Below, in pieces: positions 26,214 to 33,339 of a stretch of DNA of 64,000 bases; positions within the stretch are counted from its first letter, which is position 1, and every line of letters starts with the position of its first letter. Position numbers and translations under genes: made by a program. The notes below the pieces were generated by a model. The model saw only the letters and a program-made list of their open reading frames with translations. It searched no databases and was not told where the DNA came from. The DNA comes from Saccharothrix australiensis (GTDB lineage Bacteria > Actinomycetota > Actinomycetes > Mycobacteriales > Pseudonocardiaceae), in the NCBI RefSeq assembly GCF_003634935.1, contig NZ_RBXO01000001.1, positions 6,845,501-6,909,500 of the forward strand. The letters are read 5' to 3'.

Positions 26214-27188
26214 TCAGGGCGACCCGCCGTAGCGGGTGGCGATCGCCGCGGCCCGGTCGCGCAGGGAGGCGCGCAACCACCGCGGCGCCAGGACTTCCGC
26301 GTGCGTGGCGAGCTGCCACAGCGCCCACTCGGCGTGCCGCGCGTCCTGGAAGGCCACCTCCAGCCGCAGCCGGCCGTCCGGGTCGGCTCCCTCGGCGTGG
26401 ACGGCCAGCGCGGTGCCCACCAGGTCCTCCCGCCGCGCCGGGTCCACCAGCGCCAGCACGACGACCTGGTCGCCGCCGGCCCGGAAGCGGGCGCCGCGCT
26501 CCCGCCAAGCCCGGTCCAGGTCGACCCGGTCCGGTCGCCGCGCGGGTTCGCCCAGCTCCTCGGCGGCGGAGATCCGGGACAGCCGGTAGGTGCGGTCCGC
26601 GCCGGACCGCGTGGCCAGCAGGTAGCCCACGTCGCGCACGGTGACCAGGCCGACCGGGTCGACCGTGCGCCACCGCGGCGCGCCACCCGCCGCCGCGTAG
26701 CGGATGCGCAGCCGGCGACCGGCGAACACCGCGCGCCGCACCTCGGCCACGACGGCGTCGGGTACCTCCTCGGCCGCCACGCGACGGGAGAGCAGGTCGG
26801 TCTCCGGGTCGATCAGCAGGCGCTCGGCCACGCCGGCCGCGGCGCCCCGGTGGCTCTCGGGCAGCGCGTCGACCACCTTGAGCATGGCGGAGGCGAGCGC
26901 CGAGCCGAGGCCGAACGCCTGCGCGCCGCGCCGCGACCCGGCGACCAGCAGGGCGAGGGCCTCGTCGTGGCTCAGCCCGGTCAGCTCGGTCCGGAAACCG
27001 GGCAGCAGCGCGAAGCCGCCGTGCCGGCCGCGTTCGGCGTGGACCGGGACGCCGGCCGCGGACAGCGCCTCGATGTCGCGCAGCACGGTCCGGGTGGACA
27101 CCTCCAGCTCGCGGGCCAGCGTGGTCGCGGACAGCCGGCCCCGCTGGCGCAGCAGCAGCACCAGGGAGACCAGCCGGTCGGCGCGCAC
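26214..27188 (-). CDS. YafY/DeoR-type HTH regulator with WYL domain
   Basis: Regulator of 324 residues. N-terminal winged helix (MRADRLVSLVLLLRQRGRL, LARELEVSTRTVLRDIEAL), a linker, then a WYL ligand-binding domain (about 140-210: LRIRYAAAGG, TVDPVGLVTVRDVGYLLAT) and a C-terminal extension. WYL domains sense nucleic acids or small ligands in several families. GTG start with no clear ribosome binding site. It is divergent from the adjacent RidA-like gene, 130 bases away, which is the most likely target. Confidence 0.88.
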   Translation of the reverse strand: MRADRLVSLVLLLRQRGRLSATTLARELEVSTRTVLRDIEALSAAGVPVHAERGRHGGFALLPGFRTELTGLSHDEALALLVAGSRRGAQAFGLGSALASAMLKVVDALPESHRGAAAGVAERLLIDPETDLLSRRVAAEEVPDAVVAEVRRAVFAGRRLRIRYAAAGGAPRWRTVDPVGLVTVRDVGYLLATRSGADRTYRLSRISAAEELGEPARRPDRVDLDRAWRERGARFRAGGDQVVVLALVDPARREDLVGTALAVHAEGADPDGRLRLEVAFQDARHAEWALWQLATHAEVLAPRWLRASLRDRAAAIATRYGGSP

Positions 27189-27320
27189 GCGGAGAAGTTA
27201 TCGGAATACCCGACAGGGGGTGTCGTGATTCGTTGGGAGGCTTCCCTTCCGGCACGACGCCGACGATGAGCGGCTGCCGAGCCGACGGGCGTCGTGCTGT
27301 CGAGGGACGGATGGAGCTGC

Positions 27321-27722
27321 GTGGCTGTGGAACGAACGGCGGTCAACCCGTGGTCGTGGTCGGTGGAGCTGGGGTACAACCAGGGCGAGGTCGTGTCCGG
27401 GCACACCCGGACCCTGTACTGCTCGGGGCAGACCGCGATGAGCGGCGACGGCGAGCCCCTGCACGCCGGTGACCTGGCGGCGCAGCTGGCGCTGAGCCTG
27501 GACAACCTGGAGGCGGTGCTCGGCGAGGCGGACATGTCGCTGGCGAACCTCATCCGGCTCAACGTCTACACCACCGACGTCGACCTGCTCTTCCAGCACT
27601 ACGGCGTGCTGGGCTCGCGACTGGCCGCCGCCGGGGTCGCGCCGCCCACCACGATGCTCGGGGTGACCCGGCTGGCGATACCTGCCCTGATGGTGGAACT
27701 GGAGGGCACCGCCGTCGCGTGA
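27321..27722 (+). CDS. RidA/YjgF-family protein
   Basis: Small enamine/imine deaminase-like protein of 133 residues. Fold signatures: YCSGQTAMSGDGEPLHAGDL, LDNLEAVLGEADMSLANLIRLNVYTTD, and the C-terminal VTRLAIPALMVELEGTAVA with Arg and Glu at the positions that bind the substrate in RidA. RidA hydrolyses 2-aminoacrylate and other reactive imines from serine or threonine dehydration, fitting a region rich in serine and branched-chain genes. Start chosen at GTG 27321 (GGAG four bases ahead); GTG 27327 is possible. Confidence 0.85.
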   Translation: MAVERTAVNPWSWSVELGYNQGEVVSGHTRTLYCSGQTAMSGDGEPLHAGDLAAQLALSLDNLEAVLGEADMSLANLIRLNVYTTDVDLLFQHYGVLGSRLAAAGVAPPTTMLGVTRLAIPALMVELEGTAVA

Positions 27723-28094
27723 CGTGCCTCCGCCGCTCGTGCCGGCCGGAACCGGCGCGAGCGGCGCGGGTCCCGCCGACGACTGACGCCCGGCGCCGAT
27801 CGGGGTCCGGCCGCGCACCCCGGAACCACCGGCCCGACATGGGACCAGGTGGCGACCCCTGTGGTGCGGAGGAGGTAGGAGGACTGCCGCACGGGCGTGT
27901 TCACGTGCGAGGCGGACGGGAATGGGTTCGCGGCCGTCGTCGGGTAGCGGGTCGGCGTGGGGTAGCGGGCCGTCGTCGGGTAGCGGGTTGGTGTCGGGTA
28001 GCGGGTCGGCGTGGGGTTGCGGTCGGCGTGGGGTTGCGGACGTCCTCGCGTCGCGGTCGGCGTCGGTCCGGCCGACGGGCTCCCGCGGGTCGGC
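27723..28094. repeat. Gene-free gap with degenerate tandem repeats
   Basis: Between the RidA and DUF397 genes. From about 27936 to 28045 a TCGGGTAGCGGGTCGGCG-like unit of 17-18 bases is repeated five to six times with drift. No gene, promoter or RNA is recognisable in the rest. Confidence 0.6.
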
Positions 28095-28364
28095 TCACCA
28101 GGGCTCGTCGAACTCCCCGTCCTTGACGCCCAGGATGAACGCCTCCCACTCGGCGGGCGTGAACACCAGCACCGGCCCCTCGGGGTGGGCGGAGTTGCGC
28201 ATCGCCGTGTAGGTCACGCCGTCGGTGTGCTCGACGAACGCGATCTCGACGTGCTCCTCCTCGTCCTCCGCGCCCTCGTCGCTGCGAATCCACTCCGCCC
28301 CGGTGAGGTCGAGGTTGCCCCGCACGTGGGCCTTGTCGTCGTAGATCGGCGCGCTGTCGCTCAT
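28095..28364 (-). CDS. DUF397 domain protein
   Basis: Small acidic protein of 89 residues made of one DUF397 domain: DLTGAEWIRS, VEIAFVEHTDGVTYTAMRNSAHPEGPVLVFTP split by normal spacing, and AEWEAFILGVKDGEFD. In Streptomyces these proteins usually accompany an Xre-type HTH (WhiJ-like) regulator and modulate development; here no HTH partner is adjacent. The likely promoter (TTCACC-N17-TATATC, 28371-28399) gives a leaderless ATG and has its -35 in the loop of the ilvC terminator. Confidence 0.88.
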   Translation of the reverse strand: MSDSAPIYDDKAHVRGNLDLTGAEWIRSDEGAEDEEEHVEIAFVEHTDGVTYTAMRNSAHPEGPVLVFTPAEWEAFILGVKDGEFDEPW

Positions 28365-28378
28365 GGCCTAGATATACC

Positions 28379-28412
28379 GGAGCCCGCGGCGTGGGTGAAC
28401 ACCGCGGGCTCC
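28379..28412 (-). terminator. Terminator of the ilvBNC operon
   Basis: Perfect 11-bp stem GGAGCCCGCGG / CCGCGGGCTCC (28379-28389, 28402-28412), 15 bases past the ilvC stop. The loop holds the proposed -35 element of the downstream DUF397 gene. Confidence 0.8.
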
Positions 28413-28427
28413 GTCCCGGAAAAGGGC

Positions 28428-29441
28428 TCAGGCGGTCTCGGTGATCGGCCGGTCGACCCAGGACATCAGGCCGCGCAGCTTCTTCCCGACCTCCTCGATC
28501 GGGTGCTGCTCGCCCTCCTGCTGCAACTTCTTGTAGTTGCCGCGGCCGGCGTCGTCCTCGTTCACCCATTCGGTGGCGAACGTGCCGTCCTGGATCTCGC
28601 CGAGGATCCTGCGCATCTCCTCCTTCACGGCCGGCGTGATGACGCGCGGGCCGCGGGTGAGGTCGCCGTACTCGGCGGTGTCCGAGATCGAGTACCGCAT
28701 CCGCGCGATGCCGCCCTCGTACATGAGGTCGACGATCAGCTTCAGCTCGTGCAGGCACTCGAAGTACGCCACCTCGGGCGCGTAGCCCGCCTCGGTGAGC
28801 ACCTCGAAACCGGCCTGCACCAGCGCCGACGCGCCACCGCACAGCACCGCCTGCTCGCCGAACAGGTCGGTCTCGGTCTCCTCCTTGAACGTCGTCTTGA
28901 TGACGCCCGCCCGCGTGCCGCCGATGGCCTTGGCGTAGGACAGGGCGAGCGCCTGCGCGGTGCCGGACGCGTCCTGCTCGACCGCGATCAGCGCGGGCAC
29001 GCCCTTCCCGTCCACGAACTGCCTGCGCACCAGGTGGCCGGGGCCCTTCGGCGCGACCATCGCCACGTCCACGTTGGACGGGACCTGGATCAGGCCGTAG
29101 CGGATGTTGAAGCCGTGGCCGAAGAAGACCGCGTCGCCGTCCTTGAGGTTCGGCGCGATGTCCTGCGCGTAGATGTGCCGCTGCGCGGTGTCCGGCGCGA
29201 GGATCATGATCAGGTCGGCCTCGGCGGAGACCTCGGCGGGCGTGCCGACGGGCAGGCCCTCGTCCTCGGCCTTGGCCCGCGACTTGGAGCCCTCGGGGAG
29301 GCCGATCCGGACGTCGACGCCCGAGTCGCGCAGGCTCAGCGCGTGGGCGTGGCCCTGGCTGCCGTAGCCGATGACCGCGACCTTGCGACCCTGGATGACG
29401 CTCAGGTCGGCATCGTCGTCGTAGAAGATCTCGACGCTCAC
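28428..29441 (-). CDS. ilvC: Ketol-acid reductoisomerase (class I)
   Basis: Second common step of valine/isoleucine synthesis: isomerises and reduces acetolactate or acetohydroxybutyrate with NADPH and Mg2+. 337 residues, class I length. Rossmann motif VIGYGSQGHAHALSLRDSG, then the knotted C-domain with FKEETETDLFGEQAVLCGG and the Glu ligand in YFECLHELKLIVDLMYEGG. GTG start with a purine-rich GGAAGGGAAG ahead. Last gene of ilvBNC, 70 bases after ilvN. Confidence 0.98.
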   Translation of the reverse strand: MSVEIFYDDDADLSVIQGRKVAVIGYGSQGHAHALSLRDSGVDVRIGLPEGSKSRAKAEDEGLPVGTPAEVSAEADLIMILAPDTAQRHIYAQDIAPNLKDGDAVFFGHGFNIRYGLIQVPSNVDVAMVAPKGPGHLVRRQFVDGKGVPALIAVEQDASGTAQALALSYAKAIGGTRAGVIKTTFKEETETDLFGEQAVLCGGASALVQAGFEVLTEAGYAPEVAYFECLHELKLIVDLMYEGGIARMRYSISDTAEYGDLTRGPRVITPAVKEEMRRILGEIQDGTFATEWVNEDDAGRGNYKKLQQEGEQHPIEEVGKKLRGLMSWVDRPITETA

Positions 29442-29511
29442 TGGTGGTACTTCCCTTCCTAGTGTCGATCGACGCCGGCCTGCGGTGGGCGGGCGCTCAC
29501 TCGAACGGATC

Positions 29512-30018
29512 TCAGCGCACCGCGGTCGCGGTGATGGAGCGGGCGCCGCGGCCGATGGCGACCATGCCCGACTGGACGATCTCGCGGAGCCCGTAGGGCT
29601 CCAGCATCCGCAGCAGCGCGTCGAGCTTCTCGGACGTGCCGGTCGCCTCGACCGTGACCGCCTCGGGCGACACGTCGACGACCTTCGCGCGGAACAGCTG
29701 CACGGTCTCCAGGACCTGGCTGCGCACGGTCGCGTCGGCGCGGACCTTCACGAGCAGGAGCTGGCGCTGCACGGACGCGGTCGTCTCCAGCTCCACGATC
29801 TTGATGACGTTGACGAGCTTGTTGAGCTGCTTGGTGACCTGCTCCAGCGGCAGCTCCTCCACCGACACCACGATGGTCATCCGGGAGATGTCGGGGTGCT
29901 CGGTGCGGCCGACGGCGAGCGACTCGATGTTGAAGCCGCGGCGGGAGAACAGGCCCGCCACCCGCGCGAGGACGCCGGGCTTGTCCTCGACCAGAACGCT
30001 CAGGGTGTGCCTCGTCAT
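29512..30018 (-). CDS. ilvN: Acetolactate synthase regulatory subunit
   Basis: Small subunit (168 residues) that activates IlvB and confers valine feedback. N-terminal ACT domain (TLSVLVEDKPGVLARVAGLFSRRGFNIESLAVG) plus the second conserved region ending LLRMLEPYGLREIVQSGMVAIGRG. The ATG at 30018 lies two bases after the ilvB stop, so the two subunits are translationally coupled. Longer upstream readings of the frame lie inside ilvB and are not supported. Confidence 0.97.
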   Translation of the reverse strand: MTRHTLSVLVEDKPGVLARVAGLFSRRGFNIESLAVGRTEHPDISRMTIVVSVEELPLEQVTKQLNKLVNVIKIVELETTASVQRQLLLVKVRADATVRSQVLETVQLFRAKVVDVSPEAVTVEATGTSEKLDALLRMLEPYGLREIVQSGMVAIGRGARSITATAVR

Positions 30019-30020
30019 CG

Positions 30021-31859
30021 TCACTCGTCCTCGTCGAACAGCGGGCGGATGCCCCGCGCGGCCATGATCTCGCTGTTGCCGGTGCCCGCCGCGACCATCG
30101 GCCACACCTGGGCGTCCTTGCCGACCACGAAGTCGATCACGACCGGGCGGTCGTCGATCGCCAGCGCCTGCTGGATGACCGCGTCGACCTCCTCGCGCGA
30201 CTCGGCGCGCAGGCCGGCGCAGCCCATCGCCTCGGCCAGCAGCTTGAAGTCCGGGATGCGGTGCTTGTGCGTGCCCAGGTCGGTGCTGGAGTACCGCTCA
30301 CCGTAGAACAGGGTCTGCCACTGCCGGACCATGCCCAGGTTGCCGTTGTTGATCACCGCGACCTTGATCGGGATGTTCTCGATGGCGCAGGTGGCGAGTT
30401 CCTGGTTGGTCATCTGGAAGCAGCCGTCGCCGTCGATCGCCCACACCTGGACGTCGGGCCTGCCCGCCTTCGCGCCCATCGCCGCGGGCACCGCGAACCC
30501 CATCGTGCCCAGCCCGCCGGAGTTGATCCACGTGCGCGGCGACTCGTACTTGACGAACTGCGCCGCCCACATCTGGTGCTGCCCGACGCCGGCCGTGTAC
30601 AGGGCGTCCGCCGGCGACAGCGCGCCGATGCGCTCGATCACGTACTGCGGGGACAGCGTGCCGTCGTCCGGCCAGTCGTAGCCCAGCGGGAACGTCGTGC
30701 GCAGCGCGTCGAGCTGCTCCCACCACGGTGCGAGGTCGACCGCGCGCGCGCCGTTCGCCCGCTCGGCGCGCAGCGCCTCGATCAGCTCGGCGATGATCTC
30801 CTTGCAGTCGCCCACGATCGGGACGTCCGCGCGCCGGTTCTTGGAGATCTCCGCCGGATCGATGTCGGCGTGCACGACCCGCGCGTCCGGCGCGAACGTG
30901 GACAGCTGCCCGGTCACCCGGTCGTCGAACCGCGCGCCGAGGGCCACCAGCAGGTCGGCCTTCTGCATCGCCGCGACCGCCGCGACCGTGCCGTGCATGC
31001 CGGGCATGCCCAGGTGCTGGCGGTGCGAGTCGGGGAACGCGCCGCGGGCCATCAGCGTCGTGACGACCGGGATGCCGGTCGACTCCGCCAGCTCCAGCAG
31101 CTCGGGCGAGGCGTCCGCCTTGATCACGCCGCCGCCGACGTAGAGCACGGGCCGCTTGGCCGCCGCGATCAGCTTCGCCGCCTCGCGCACCTGCTTGCCG
31201 TGCGGGCGGGTGGTCGGGCGGTAGCCGGGCAGGCGCAGCTCCGGCGGCCAGGAGAACGACGTCATCTCCTGGAGCACGTCCTTGGGTATGTCCACCAGGA
31301 CCGGGCCGGGGCGGCCGGTCGAGGCCAGGTGGAACGCCTCGGCGATGGCGCGCGGGATGTCCGCCGCGTCCGTGACGAGGAAGTTGTGCTTGGTGATCGG
31401 CATCGTGATACCGCAGATGTCGGCTTCCTGGAACGCGTCCGTGCCGATCAGGGGCCGCGACTGCTGGCCGGTGATGGCGACCACGGGCACCGAGTCCATG
31501 TTCGCGTCGGCCAAGGGCGTGACCAGGTTCGTCGCGCCGGGGCCGGACGTGGCCATGCACACCCCGACCCGGCCGGTGGCCTGCGCGTACCCCGTCGCGG
31601 CGTGCCCCGCGCCCTGCTCGTGGCGCACCAGGACGTGGCGCACCTTCGTGGAGTCGAGCAACGGGTCGTAGGCGGGCAGGATCGTGCCGCCGGGAATGCC
31701 GAACACCACCTCGCAGCCGACCGATTCGAGCGAGCGGACGAGGGACTGGGCGCCGGTCACGCGGAGGGGGGCGCCGCTCGGCGGGGCCGGCTTCGGCCGC
31801 GGTCCAGGGCGGGGCGACGGCGGCTCGCCGGGAGCCGGTCGCGAGGTTGCGCTGGTCAT
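30021..31859 (-). CDS. ilvB: Acetolactate synthase large subunit
   Basis: ThDP/FAD enzyme making 2-acetolactate or 2-aceto-2-hydroxybutyrate. 612 residues. Catalytic Glu in VLVRHEQGAGHAATGYA, FAD region and the ThDP signature IDGDGCFQMTNQELATC...VAVINNGNLGMVRQW are present. A 40-residue Pro-rich N-terminal extension precedes the conserved start. ATG at 31859 has GAGG seven bases upstream. Expression is preceded by a leader peptide with Leu/Val codons and an intrinsic terminator (31.9-32.0 kb). Confidence 0.98.
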   Translation of the reverse strand: MTSATSRPAPGEPPSPRPGPRPKPAPPSGAPLRVTGAQSLVRSLESVGCEVVFGIPGGTILPAYDPLLDSTKVRHVLVRHEQGAGHAATGYAQATGRVGVCMATSGPGATNLVTPLADANMDSVPVVAITGQQSRPLIGTDAFQEADICGITMPITKHNFLVTDAADIPRAIAEAFHLASTGRPGPVLVDIPKDVLQEMTSFSWPPELRLPGYRPTTRPHGKQVREAAKLIAAAKRPVLYVGGGVIKADASPELLELAESTGIPVVTTLMARGAFPDSHRQHLGMPGMHGTVAAVAAMQKADLLVALGARFDDRVTGQLSTFAPDARVVHADIDPAEISKNRRADVPIVGDCKEIIAELIEALRAERANGARAVDLAPWWEQLDALRTTFPLGYDWPDDGTLSPQYVIERIGALSPADALYTAGVGQHQMWAAQFVKYESPRTWINSGGLGTMGFAVPAAMGAKAGRPDVQVWAIDGDGCFQMTNQELATCAIENIPIKVAVINNGNLGMVRQWQTLFYGERYSSTDLGTHKHRIPDFKLLAEAMGCAGLRAESREEVDAVIQQALAIDDRPVVIDFVVGKDAQVWPMVAAGTGNSEIMAARGIRPLFDEDE

Positions 31860-31907
31860 CTGTCTGCCTCGTGGGTAAAGGAGAATGCACGGTCCGGGCA
31901 CGAAAAA

Positions 31908-31982
31908 ACCCTCGCCAACCCGGACGGGTGGGACGAGGGTCGCGCGTCGACGCAAGCTCGATAAGCCTAGGCGGCGACGCGC
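31908..31982 (-). promoter_or_regulatory. Transcription attenuator in the ilvB leader
   Basis: On the minus strand a first hairpin (GCGCGTCG at 31975-31982 with CGACGCGC at 31942-31949) overlaps leader-peptide codons, then an intrinsic terminator (31908-31940: outer stem ACCCTCG/CGAGGGT, inner stem around a GA loop) ends in TTTTTCG. ilvB starts about 45 bases further. Same order of elements as at cimA. Confidence 0.85.
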
Positions 31983-32014
31983 CTGGGAAGTACGAGAACG
32001 AGGTTGCGCTGCAT
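31967..32014 (-). CDS. ilvB leader peptide (Leu/Val codons)
   Basis: A 15-codon frame, MQRNLVLVLPRRVAA, ATG at 32014 and TAG at 31967. The alternating LVLVL block is what ribosome-mediated attenuation by Leu- and Val-tRNA needs, and the first attenuator hairpin begins in the Pro-Arg-Arg codons. Comparable leader peptides precede ilvB in corynebacteria and streptomycetes. No ribosome binding site; a -10 box seven bases upstream supports leaderless translation. Confidence 0.82.
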   Translation of the reverse strand: MQRNLVLVLPRRVAA

Positions 32015-32021
32015 GGCGGTG

Positions 32022-32051
32022 ACGTTAACCGTCAACCACGACGGGCGTCAA
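32022..32051 (-). promoter_or_regulatory. Promoter of the ilvB leader transcript
   Basis: TTGACG (32046-32051) and TAACGT (32022-32027) on the minus strand, 18-base spacer, seven bases before the leader-peptide ATG. Identical geometry to the cimA leader promoter. Confidence 0.78.
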
Positions 32052-32182
32052 CTCTGCGGGACGGCTCTCCCGGATCGTGGACGCTCGCCGAAGGCCCGCC
32101 GGTGGCCCGCCGTGCCTCGGCGGGCGGGGCGGCGGGGGCTGCCGTCACCCGGCCGGTGGAGGAGGTGGCAGCATCCCGTGGT

Positions 32183-32788
32183 GTGCAGAAGCTCGTGTTC
32201 CGGATTCCCGCGCCTGCCCTGATCGCGGCGGCCTCCATCGCCATCTGCGTGACCCCGTTCGCGTGGGCCGCGCCCGGTCTCCAGGCCATCTACCTGCTGC
32301 CCGCCGGGTTCGCGTGGTGGGTGCTGCGCAACCGGACCACGGTCGACCCGGAGCGGCTGGTGGCGCGCGGCACGTTCGCCAAGCGGGTGGTCGCGTGGGA
32401 CGAGGTGAAGGCCATCAAGGTCGTGCCGCGGGGCTGGCTGAGCGCCGTGCTGGCGGACGACACGCAGGTACGCCTGCCCGCCGTCCGGGCGGGTCACCTG
32501 CCCGCGATCGCCGCGGTGAGCGGTGGGCGCGTCGCCGACCCGACCGACCGGTCGGACGCGGCACCGGGGGAAACCGAGCAGGCGGGGACCGAGCAGGCGG
32601 AACCCGGCCCCGCGCAGCCCGTACCGGCGGGTTCCGCACCGCCGCAGGGCGAACCGACCGGGGCTGGACCTTCGGACGCCGGACCGTCTCAGGCGGAACC
32701 GTCCGAGCCGGAACCATCGGGGGCCGACGCGTCGGAGGCCGGTACCGCCCGTCGCGCGGACCGCCCCGAGGCCCGGCCGGAGCCCTGA
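32183..32788 (+). CDS. Membrane-anchored PH-domain protein with Pro/Glu-rich tail
   Basis: About 201 residues. Two N-terminal membrane helices (PALIAAASIAICVTPFAWAA and PGLQAIYLLPAGFAWWVL) are followed by a bacterial PH-like domain (RTTVDPERLVARGTFAKRVVAWDEVKAIKVV) and then some 95 residues of Pro/Glu/Ala/Ser tail with degenerate PSE-P-SGADASEAG units. The gene corresponds in position to the M. tuberculosis PH-domain protein Cfp6 (Rv3004), divergent from ilvB. Start is uncertain: GTG 32183 was chosen; GTG 32165 would add six residues. The tail is not a feature I expect in the family and may be a wall-spanning spacer. Confidence 0.75.
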   Translation: MQKLVFRIPAPALIAAASIAICVTPFAWAAPGLQAIYLLPAGFAWWVLRNRTTVDPERLVARGTFAKRVVAWDEVKAIKVVPRGWLSAVLADDTQVRLPAVRAGHLPAIAAVSGGRVADPTDRSDAAPGETEQAGTEQAEPGPAQPVPAGSAPPQGEPTGAGPSDAGPSQAEPSEPEPSGADASEAGTARRADRPEARPEP

Positions 32789-32815
32789 CCGGAACGCAAC
32801 ACCGGCGCACGTAAA

Positions 32816-33265
32816 ATGCCGGAAGTGACGTCGAACACGCAGGCGCGCTGGGTCGTGCCGGTCAGCCTCGCACTGTCCCTCGCCGGGCTCGCCGTGTCGG
32901 CCTACCTGACCGTGGCGCACTACTCGAAGGACGCGCTGCTGTGCGCCGAGGGCGCGGTCATCGACTGCGGCACGGTGACCACGAGCGAGCAGTCCGAGTT
33001 CTTCGGCATCCCCGTCGCGGTGCTGGGCCTGGCGTTCTTCGCGTTCGTCACCGTGCTGTGCCTGCCGGTCGCGTGGCGTGACCAGCGGCTGCACTGGCCT
33101 CGGCTCGCGGCGGTCGGCGTCGGCGTGCTGTTCGTGGTCTACCTCGTGGCCGCCGAGTTCATCCTGATCGGCAAGGTCTGCCTGTGGTGCACCGCCGTGC
33201 ACGTGATCACACTCGCGCTCGCGGGCGTGCTGGTCGCGGCGGCGCTGCGGCGGAGTAGCCTCTGA
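32816..33265 (+). CDS. Vitamin K epoxide reductase (VKOR) family protein
   Basis: Integral membrane thiol oxidoreductase of 149 residues, four helices. The active-site pair is C122-x-x-C125 (KVCLWCTAVH) and the loop pair is C43 and C51 (LLCAEGAVIDCGTV), with the conserved Ser/Thr-rich S-E-F-FGIPVAVLG. In actinobacteria VKOR reoxidises DsbA-like proteins and so replaces DsbB for disulfide formation outside the membrane; there are several cysteine-bonded secreted proteins in this window. ATG start 27 bases after the PH-domain gene stop, hence probably one operon. Confidence 0.92.
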   Translation: MPEVTSNTQARWVVPVSLALSLAGLAVSAYLTVAHYSKDALLCAEGAVIDCGTVTTSEQSEFFGIPVAVLGLAFFAFVTVLCLPVAWRDQRLHWPRLAAVGVGVLFVVYLVAAEFILIGKVCLWCTAVHVITLALAGVLVAAALRRSSL

Positions 33266-33339
33266 GTCACCGCTCCCGGACTCCGGCGCCCACCCCGCGC
33301 CTTTCGCGACACCGCTTTTGAGCAGACTCTGGAGGAGCC

